64,000 nucleotides of DNA from Micromonospora sp. WMMD812 (GTDB lineage: Bacteria; Actinomycetota; Actinomycetes; Mycobacteriales; Micromonosporaceae). Below, piece after piece: positions 58,470 through 64,000 of the stretch (within the stretch, counting starts at the first letter, position 1; each line of letters begins with the position of its first letter). Under the pieces are notes generated by a model, which was not told where the DNA came from, did not search any database, and worked only from the letters and a program-made list of their open reading frames with translations. The stretch lies in assembly GCF_027497215.1 (NCBI RefSeq), contig NZ_CP114904.1, forward strand, positions 2,316,001-2,380,000, given 5' to 3'. The translations under genes were made by a program, and so were the position numbers.

Positions 58470-59807
58470 TCAGGAGGTCGACGGGCCAGGTGAGCTGCCG
58501 GCGCCCTCTTCGACCGGCTGTCGGACGGGGTCGCCGGATCGGGCCGCGGCCACGGGTGGCCGGCGCGAACCGGCCGCGTGCAGGGCGATCAGCCCCACGG
58601 CGAACACGAACAGCGCCGGCCCGAGCGCCTGCACCGACGTGTTGCCGAGCAGCACCCCGATCCCGGCCGGGACCAACGCCCCGCCGAGTCCGGCCGCGCC
58701 GATCTGCAGTCCGATGGTGCGGTCCGCGTGCGCCGCGCCGACCCGGTCGGCCGTGGTGAGGGTCAGCAGCGGGAAGACCGGCGCGGCGGCGAAGCCGACC
58801 ACGACGAGCCCGACCACCGCCACCCAGGCCGGACCCGGCACCGCGATCAGCGCGGCCCCGGCCGCCATGCCGAGCAGGCTGGCGCGCAGCACGCGGTCCG
58901 GGCCCAGCCGCTCGGCCACCACCCCCTGCACCACCCGCCCGAGGAAGAGACTCCCCCAGTACGCGGAGACGCACAAACCGGCCGTTCCGGCGGACAGCCC
59001 CCGCCCCTCGGTGAGCAGCAGGAACGCCCACAGCCCGGCGGCCACCTCGATGGCCACGTACACCGTGAACGCGAGCGCGCCCAGCCACACCGCCGGCAGG
59101 CGCAGCGTCTCCCGGATCGGCACCGGCGCCGGGGACGCGGCCTCGGTGCCGCCCTCGGACGGGATCCCGACCGACCCGGCGGGCCCGGAGACCGCGTCGG
59201 CGACCGCGGCGGGGGCGACCGACGTGTCGGCGCGGCCGGCGCGGGGGCGCCAGGCGCGCACGCTGAGCGCGAACGCGACGGCCAGGGCGAGCTGCGCCGC
59301 GGCGACGATCCCGTATCCCCAGCGCCAGGCCAGCCCCAGGCTGAGCGCCGCGGTCATGATCAGCGGGCCGATCGCCACCCCGAGCCCGAAGAACGCGTGC
59401 AGCCAGTTCATGTGCCGGGGGCCGAACGCCCCGGCGGCGTACGCGTTGAGCCCGGAGTCGATCGCGCCGGAACCGAGCCCGAGCAGCAGCGCGCACCCGA
59501 TCATCAACGCGAGGCCGGGGCTCACCGAGTAGCCGGTCAGCGCCAGGCTGGCGAGCAGGGTGCTGCCGGCCAGCAGCCAGCCGACGCCCAGCCGGGCGAG
59601 CGTGAAGCCGGCCAGCACGCTCGAGGTCAGGTACCCGGCAGTGCCCGCGGTGAGGACCAGCCCGACCGCCTCGGTCGGCACCCCGAAGTCGGCGCGGATC
59701 GACGGCCAGCCGACGCCGATCAGGCCGTCGGGCAGGCCGAGGCTGACGAAGGCGAGATAGGCGAGGAGGAGCAGCGCGGCGCGGGGCGCGGTGGGGGCGG
59801 TGGACAC
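58470..59807 (-). CDS. MFS transporter (12-TM)
   Basis: 445 aa, twelve helices. Begins with AALLLLAYLAFVSLGLPDGL; motif GAIDSGLNAYAAGAFGPRHM recalls the FucP/sugar-type MFS subgroup. Cytoplasmic central loop is long and acidic (about residues 195-225). GTG start; on the minus strand TATGGT ends 5 nt before it. Substrate unknown. Confidence 0.92.
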   Translation of the reverse strand: MSTAPTAPRAALLLLAYLAFVSLGLPDGLIGVGWPSIRADFGVPTEAVGLVLTAGTAGYLTSSVLAGFTLARLGVGWLLAGSTLLASLALTGYSVSPGLALMIGCALLLGLGSGAIDSGLNAYAAGAFGPRHMNWLHAFFGLGVAIGPLIMTAALSLGLAWRWGYGIVAAAQLALAVAFALSVRAWRPRAGRADTSVAPAAVADAVSGPAGSVGIPSEGGTEAASPAPVPIRETLRLPAVWLGALAFTVYVAIEVAAGLWAFLLLTEGRGLSAGTAGLCVSAYWGSLFLGRVVQGVVAERLGPDRVLRASLLGMAAGAALIAVPGPAWVAVVGLVVVGFAAAPVFPLLTLTTADRVGAAHADRTIGLQIGAAGLGGALVPAGIGVLLGNTSVQALGPALFVFAVGLIALHAAGSRRPPVAAARSGDPVRQPVEEGAGSSPGPSTS

Positions 59808-59943
59808 GGTTGACCATACTTCCGCCCGATCTCACCGGCGGTGACGGCCGGGTCCCCCCAAGGCGACAAAAAATGCCGTCCGGACGGTCGAGAAAACGGA
59901 CAGCTCATCCAGAATCGGCCGAACGGAGGACGGCAATCGGGCC

Positions 59944-60177
59944 GTGTCGCGTAAGACTTTCCGGATGCACCAGGGCTCCGGCATTCTCACCACGCGTCAG
60001 CGCCGCCTGGCGTGGCTCGGCTTTCTGCTGGCCGCGCTCCAGGCGCCCGTCTCCGCCTGGCTCGTCTCCGACGACTCGTGGCTGTTCAGCCTCTGTGTCT
60101 CGCTGATGGTGGCCACGGTGATCATCGCCGACGACGCCGCCCGGCGGCGGCCGGCCGGCGCCCGCTCCGGCGACTAG
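59944..60177 (+). CDS. Small two-helix membrane protein
   Basis: 77 aa from GTG 59944 (ATG 59965 is an alternative). RQRRLAWLGFLLAALQAPVS and LVSDDSWLFSLCVSLMVATV form two helices, with charged ends. It lies directly before the left end of a mobile element, and its stop is only 11 bp from the target duplication. Function unknown. Confidence 0.6.
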   Translation: MSRKTFRMHQGSGILTTRQRRLAWLGFLLAALQAPVSAWLVSDDSWLFSLCVSLMVATVIIADDAARRRPAGARSGD

Positions 60178-60188
60178 CCGGCGACCCC

Positions 60189-60194
60189 CCTAGC
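60189..60194. repeat. Target-site duplication, left copy
   Basis: CCTAGC, repeated at 63647-63652 on the other side of the element. Confidence 0.7.
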
Positions 60195-60221
60195 TGTTGT
60201 TGGCCAAGTGGTTGTTAGCGC
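60195..60221. repeat. Left inverted end of the IS481-type element
   Basis: TGTTGTTGGCCAAGTGGTTG...; 17 of 27 positions match the inverted right end, in particular TGT, GGCCA and GTTG. Confidence 0.7.
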
Positions 60222-60247
60222 TCAGAGCCAACTGTGCTGACTTCGGG

Positions 60248-61126
60248 TTATGCCTGCGTGAGGGCGTAGAGGAGTTGGCGTAGGGCGTTCGCGTCCTTGT
60301 GGTCTCCCCGCCAGATGAGTCTGAGTTGCAGCGGGGGCGCGGGGACGTTGAGCTGGGCGATGCGTCGTGACCCGAGGTCGGCATGAACCGTGAACTCGGG
60401 TAGCAGCGCGATCCCGCGGCCGGTGGCGACCCATTCGCGGACCTGCGCCAGTCCGCCGACGGCGGTGAGGTCTGTGTCGGGGCCGAGCCAGCGCTTGGTG
60501 GCCATCCAGAAGGAGCAGCGCGATTCCCTGCCGATCAGGCCGCCTGTTTGCTGGATCTCCTGCATCGTCACTGGGCGACCGAGCAGTGGATGTCCCGGCG
60601 GTACGACGACGGTCATGGGGACCTCGCGCACGTCGAGGTACTCGATCGGCGTGGTGGGGTGGGCAAATCCGAGGTCACCGACGTGCTCACCGGCGTCGAG
60701 GAGCACAGCGACATCGATCTCGCCGTGGTCGAGCGCGGCGAGGAGCCGGCTTCGGTCGGGATCGGGGCGTAGCTGCACCGTGAGATCGGGACGGGCGCGT
60801 CGCAGGTCGTCCAGGACGGCGGGGAGGAGTTCGTCGGCGATCGAGGCTTGTGCTCCCACGGTGAGTCCTGGGGCGGAGTGGAGTCGCTCGGCCGCAGCGT
60901 CGAGGGCCTCAAGCGCCGCGACCGCGGATGCCAGGTAGGCGCGTCCGGCTGCGGTGGGATGCATGCCGCTTCGATCGCGGGTGAACAACGAGGCCCCGAG
61001 GTCGCCCTCGAGTCGGCGTATCCGGTCAGAGACCGACGACGGTGCCAGGCCCAACGCGGCTGCCGTCTGGTTGACGGTTCGATGCTGGACCAGCGCGATC
61101 GCGGTCCGCAGCTGATCGAGGTCCAC
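60248..61126 (-). CDS. LysR-family regulator, passenger of the mobile element
   Basis: 292 aa. N-terminal winged helix DLDQLRTAIALVQHRTVNQT plus GLAPSSVSDRIRRLEGDLGA (residues 2-50), then the LysR effector-binding domain (about 88-292). GTG start after TAGAGT-N6, a leaderless promoter. Divergent from the MFS gene with a TTCGGA-TAT-TCCGAA palindrome between. Less GC at wobble positions than neighbours outside the element. Likely activator of the MFS gene (inference from LysR layout). Confidence 0.93.
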   Translation of the reverse strand: MDLDQLRTAIALVQHRTVNQTAAALGLAPSSVSDRIRRLEGDLGASLFTRDRSGMHPTAAGRAYLASAVAALEALDAAAERLHSAPGLTVGAQASIADELLPAVLDDLRRARPDLTVQLRPDPDRSRLLAALDHGEIDVAVLLDAGEHVGDLGFAHPTTPIEYLDVREVPMTVVVPPGHPLLGRPVTMQEIQQTGGLIGRESRCSFWMATKRWLGPDTDLTAVGGLAQVREWVATGRGIALLPEFTVHADLGSRRIAQLNVPAPPLQLRLIWRGDHKDANALRQLLYALTQA

Positions 61127-61132
61127 GCGACC

Positions 61133-61161
61133 ACTCTAGGCCGGTGTTCGGATATTCCGAA
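61133..61161. promoter_or_regulatory. LysR promoter and LysR-box palindrome
   Basis: Minus strand TAGAGT (61138-61133) is 6 nt before the LysR GTG. TTCGGATATTCCGAA (61147-61161) is a perfect palindrome around a 3-bp centre and includes T-N11-A (61148-61160), the LysR consensus, 86 bp before the MFS start. Confidence 0.75.
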
Positions 61162-61247
61162 TGCTGGTGCGGTCGCACCGGTCGAACCGAAGGCACGGAA
61201 AGCGGAGGGTCTCGTCTCGACGAACCGTCTCACCATCGAGGAGATCC

Positions 61248-62648
61248 ATGCCCGACCTCTCAACCCGTGCCCCGCAGCTTGTTCAGCGTCGACCCACGCC
61301 ACAACTTGTGGGCATCTCGCTGGCCTACTTCATGGTGCTGCTGGATACCACCGTGTTGGCCGTGGCCGAGCCCGACATCATGTCCTCACTGCACACCGAC
61401 GTCGTCGGCGTCGGGTGGGCAACCACCATCTACACGATGGCGCTGGCCTCCGCTCTGGTCTTCGGCGGCAGTCTGGTCGACCGCTGCGGGGCCTACGGGG
61501 TCTTCATCATCGGAGTGATCGGCTTCGGTCTCGCATCTTTGGGCTGCTCGCTCGCGCCCACCCTGGCAGTGCTGCTGGGATATCGGGCGCTGTTGGGGCT
61601 GTTCGCCGCAGCCATCATCCCGAGCTCTCTGAGCCTGATCGCCAGCCTGTATCCCGACCCGGCGCGCCGCGGGGGCGCGATCAGCGCATGGGCCGCGATC
61701 AGCGGCGTCGCGATGGCGGCCGGCCCTGTGCTGGGCGGGTGGCTCATCGCGGTCGATGATTGGCGAGCAGTCTTCGTCATCAATGCTCCGATGGCCCTCG
61801 CCGTCCTGGCGCTGTGCCGCACGACGATCGCCAGCAGCCGGCACGCACGCGCCGTCTCCTGGCTCCCGCACATCGCTCTGGCGGCAACGCTGGCCACCGC
61901 AACGCTCGCTATCACCCAGGCCGGCCAACGCTCCTGGTTACTGGCGGCTGTCTGCGGTCTGGTCGCCGTCGGCCTCGGGTACGGAACCACCGCGGTCGAT
62001 TACAGCTCGCCGGCACCGCTGGTCCCGGCTGCCCTGCGTCGCAATCGCGCGGTGTGGACCGCGTTCGGGTGGGGGGCCGCGGTCAACTACGCCCTGACGA
62101 CCGTGATCTTCTCCATCCCGCTGCTGCTCAACACCACCGCAGTGGGGGCTGGAGCCACGCTGTTGCCAATGACCCTGCTGGTCGCCGTGAACCCGCTGCT
62201 CACCGGGCGCATCGTCGCCGCGCGCGGGCCGCTGCGGCCGATCCGCATGGGCTTCATCGTCTTCCCGGTCGGGTTGTGCCTGGTCGCGGTTGCGATCGCC
62301 GATCATCACCAGTCAGTCGTCCTCGCCCTCGGGCTGCTGCTCTGCGGTCTAGGGGTGTCGTGGACCCTTCCCGCGCTGGTCGGCTTCGCGGTCAGCCACG
62401 CCGATCCCGAGGCCACCGGATCGGTCGGTGGCATCCTGAATGCCACCCGACAGGTCGGCGCCACCATCGCGGCCGCCGTCGCCAGCGCCCTCCTGACTCA
62501 CAGCCATGACGACACCGTCGCGTTCGTGCCGTTCCTGATCGCCGGGTCAATCTGCGTGCTCAGTCTCACTACCGCCGCGACCCACCGGGTCGCCCGCGCG
62601 AGGAAGCCAGCCGCGAGCGGGGCGAGCGCGACGGACCACCCGGCATGA
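61248..62648 (+). CDS. MFS transporter (DHA2-like), passenger of the mobile element
   Basis: 466 aa, about fourteen helices. Helix 1 YFMVLLDTTVLAVAEPDIMS has the D-x-T-(I/V)-x-x-V-A motif of drug/proton antiporters, GGSLVDRCGAYGVFIIG the loop 2-3 motif A position (with Cys/Ala changes), and AISGVAMAAGPVLGGWL motif C. ATG 61248 follows GAGGAG. Its stop overlaps the transposase start by 4 bp (ATGA), so the transposase is coupled to it. Resistance role is possible but unproven. Confidence 0.92.
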   Translation: MPDLSTRAPQLVQRRPTPQLVGISLAYFMVLLDTTVLAVAEPDIMSSLHTDVVGVGWATTIYTMALASALVFGGSLVDRCGAYGVFIIGVIGFGLASLGCSLAPTLAVLLGYRALLGLFAAAIIPSSLSLIASLYPDPARRGGAISAWAAISGVAMAAGPVLGGWLIAVDDWRAVFVINAPMALAVLALCRTTIASSRHARAVSWLPHIALAATLATATLAITQAGQRSWLLAAVCGLVAVGLGYGTTAVDYSSPAPLVPAALRRNRAVWTAFGWGAAVNYALTTVIFSIPLLLNTTAVGAGATLLPMTLLVAVNPLLTGRIVAARGPLRPIRMGFIVFPVGLCLVAVAIADHHQSVVLALGLLLCGLGVSWTLPALVGFAVSHADPEATGSVGGILNATRQVGATIAAAVASALLTHSHDDTVAFVPFLIAGSICVLSLTTAATHRVARARKPAASGASATDHPA

Positions 62649-63651
62649 CTCACGCCAACGCCCCTCTGTCGATAGAGGGCCGTCGCCGGCTCGTCGAGCG
62701 CTGCCGAACCAGGCCGATCGCGCACGACGCAGCGGAGATGGGGATCTCGCGGGCCTGCGCCTCGAAGTGGGTCAACCGCTACCGACGTCACGGCGACCTC
62801 GGCCTGATCGATCGCCCCTCAACGCCGATCCATCAACCGACCGCCACCCCCAACGAGGTGATCACGCGGCTCGAACAGATGCGGCGCGCTCACAAGTGGT
62901 CGGTCGCCCGCATCACCCACGAACTCGCAGCCGACGGTGTCGTGATCTCGCGACGAACGGTCACTCGTCACCTGGCGGCACTCGACCTCAACCAGCGCCG
63001 CCTCATCGACCCCAACGGCGAGGTCAACCGCGAGCTCCGCAAAATCATCGCCCGGCGACCAGGACACATGGTGCATGTCGACGTGAAGAAGGTCGGCCGG
63101 ATCCCCGACGGTGGTGGCTGGCGCGCCCACGGTCGAGGAAGTGATCAAGCGAAGGCTGCTGAACGGATCAAGACGAAGACCAAGCGGCGTGGATACGTCT
63201 ACCTTCACTCAGCGATCGACGGCTACTCCCGGCTCGCCTACACCGAAGCGTTCCCCGATGAGAGGGCCGTCACCGCAATCGCGTTCATGCATCGTGCTCG
63301 GGTCTGGTTCGCCGCACACGGCATCACCAGGATCGAGCGCATCGTCACCGACAACGGCGCCTGCTACCACGCAGATGCCTTCGCCCGGGCACTCTTCGGA
63401 TCGCGCCATCAACGGATAACGCCGTACACGCCACGCCACGCCACAAGGGCAAAGTGGAGCGCTAGAACCGGATCATCTCCGAAGAGTTCCTCTACGCCCG
63501 GACCTGGACCTCAGAGGGCCAGCGCCGAGACGCCCTCAAGGTCTGGAACATCCACTACAACTACCACCGACCTCACGGCGCAGCCGACGGTCAGCCGCCA
63601 GCCTCGCGGCTACGCCAGGGCGTCACCAACGTCATGGCCTCGTACACCTAG
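62645..63651 (+). pseudogene. IS481-family transposase, disrupted
   Basis: DDE transposase with N-terminal HTH (EGRRRLVERCRTRP, MGISRACASKWVNRYRRHG), catalytic Asp in MVHVDVKKVGRIPDGGG, Asp in RIVTDNGACY and Glu in GKVER. CGCCA is present three times (63429-63443) where two copies keep the frame: a +5 slippage. Downstream in the restored frame TAG (63463-63465) replaces the Tyr codon expected after GKVER. The C-terminal part to VTNVMASYT is otherwise intact, ending with a stop inside the flanking duplication. Repaired length would be 333 aa. Confidence 0.93.
63620..63646. repeat. Right inverted end of the IS481-type element
   Basis: Read from the right boundary on the minus strand: TGTACGAGGCCATGACGTTG.... 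Overlaps the last codons of the transposase. Confidence 0.7.
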
Positions 63652-63652
63652 C
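63647..63652. repeat. Target-site duplication, right copy
   Basis: CCTAGC, identical to 60189-60194; it supplies the TAG stops of both the transposase (plus) and the neighbouring host gene (minus). Confidence 0.7.
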
Positions 63653-64000
63653 CGGCGGCGCCCGGGCGCGCCTCGTGCCCCGCGCGGCCCTGGGTCCGTC
63701 GCCGCTCCTTCATCTCCGCCTCGTAGAGGTGGCGCCGACCACCGACCAACTGGTCGCGGGCGTGCCGGTCCAGCTCGCGGAAGAGCGCGTCGTAGCCGTC
63801 GTCGAAGTCCTCGACGATCTGGAAGGTCCACCGGCCGGCGATCACGTTGCGTCCCAGCAGCTCGGTGGAGATCCGTTCGGCGATCTCCGGGTGCCCGGCG
63901 GCGCGGAACATCTCCACCGCGTCGTCCAGCATCAGGTCGGCGTGCCCCACCAGCTGGTGCAGCGAGTAGAGGTGACCACGGACCCGCTCCACGCACTCCA
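63648..64000 (-). CDS. Conserved hypothetical protein (5' end outside window)
   Basis: Frame is open to the window edge, so at least 117 codons. Helical, charged: LYSLHQLVGHADLMLDDAVE, FRAAGHPEIAERISTELLGR, GRWTFQIVEDFDDGYDALFR and a basic C-terminus with KERRRTQGRAGHEARPG. No named family recognised; actinobacterial proteins of this type are unassigned. A GTG at 63992 could be its start, but the frame stays open upstream of it. Its stop lies in the mobile-element target duplication. Confidence 0.7.
   Translation of the reverse strand, partial: ECVERVRGHLYSLHQLVGHADLMLDDAVEMFRAAGHPEIAERISTELLGRNVIAGRWTFQIVEDFDDGYDALFRELDRHARDQLVGGRRHLYEAEMKERRRTQGRAGHEARPGAAG

Larger units (their letters stand above)
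60195..63646. mobile_element. IS481-type element carrying LysR and MFS passenger genes
   Basis: 3452 bp with ends TGT...ACA. Imperfect terminal inverted repeats (60195-60221 and 63620-63646) share TGT, GGCCA, G and GTTG at corresponding positions; 6-bp direct repeats CCTAGC flank both ends. Inside: a LysR-type regulator (minus), an MFS transporter (plus) and a broken IS481 transposase (plus). Base composition inside is visibly richer in A/T than the flanks. The element sits between the stops of two convergent host genes. IS481 family assignment rests on transposase similarity. Confidence 0.8.

Overview
The window is very GC-rich DNA with tightly packed, often 4-bp-overlapping genes, frequent GTG starts and many start codons that sit 6-7 nt behind a TANNNT box (leaderless promoters). 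With actinobacterial marker families (phosphatidylinositol mannoside synthesis, F420-type luciferase-like enzyme, EF-G2, holin-X/DUF3618/DUF4235, DUF1206, DUF2795) this points to a filamentous actinomycete, most likely Micromonosporaceae (Micromonospora or a close relative). The assignment is inference from gene content; no rRNA, tRNA or CRISPR array was seen.

Layout. 1-3.7 kb: end of a NarL-type two-component system and an ABC exporter. 3.7-10.6 kb (minus): DUF402, YebC, PdxT/PdxS (vitamin B6), and the PIM lipid genes pimA, an acyltransferase and pgsA. 10.9-19.1 kb: EF-G2, aldo/keto reductase, HAD-like protein, HIT protein, secreted M15 peptidase and thrS; relative to mycobacteria the thrS-HIT-pgsA-pimA block is split by unrelated genes. 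19.4-27.4 kb: YcnI-like membrane protein, ADP-ribosylglycohydrolase, OmpR-type two-component system, adenosine deaminase plus trans-aconitate methyltransferase-like pair, second aldo/keto reductase. 27.5-41.4 kb: cold-shock protein, envelope/membrane genes (DUF4235, DUF3618, holin-X, MscS, DUF1206, lipoprotein), class V aminotransferase, GNAT, GH3 glycosidase, LLM oxidoreductase, RecQ, and a TetR/MFS efflux pair with a double operator.

41.4-50.2 kb (minus) is an eight-gene, fully coupled operon that looks like a heptose-nucleotide glycoconjugate pathway in a Gram-positive: GmhB-GT9 fusion, two further glycosyltransferases, GmhA-like isomerase, HldE-like kinase/nucleotidyltransferase, short-chain dehydrogenase, a second GT9 and a type IB topoisomerase. 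50.3-59.8 kb: SRPBCC proteins, an SDR gene remnant, polyprenol-phosphate mannose synthase, phytoene-desaturase-like oxidoreductase, aldehyde dehydrogenase, ChaB/BrkB/DUF2795 genes and an MFS transporter.

60,195-63,646 is a 3.45-kb mobile element with TGT...ACA imperfect inverted ends, 6-bp target duplications (CCTAGC), an IS481-type transposase broken by a 5-bp slippage and a nonsense codon, and two passenger genes (LysR regulator and MFS transporter) between the ends. It is inserted between two convergent host genes. The window also carries six long perfect or near-perfect intergenic palindromes at gene 3' ends, two of which are clear copies of one another, and several short intergenic tandem repeats.
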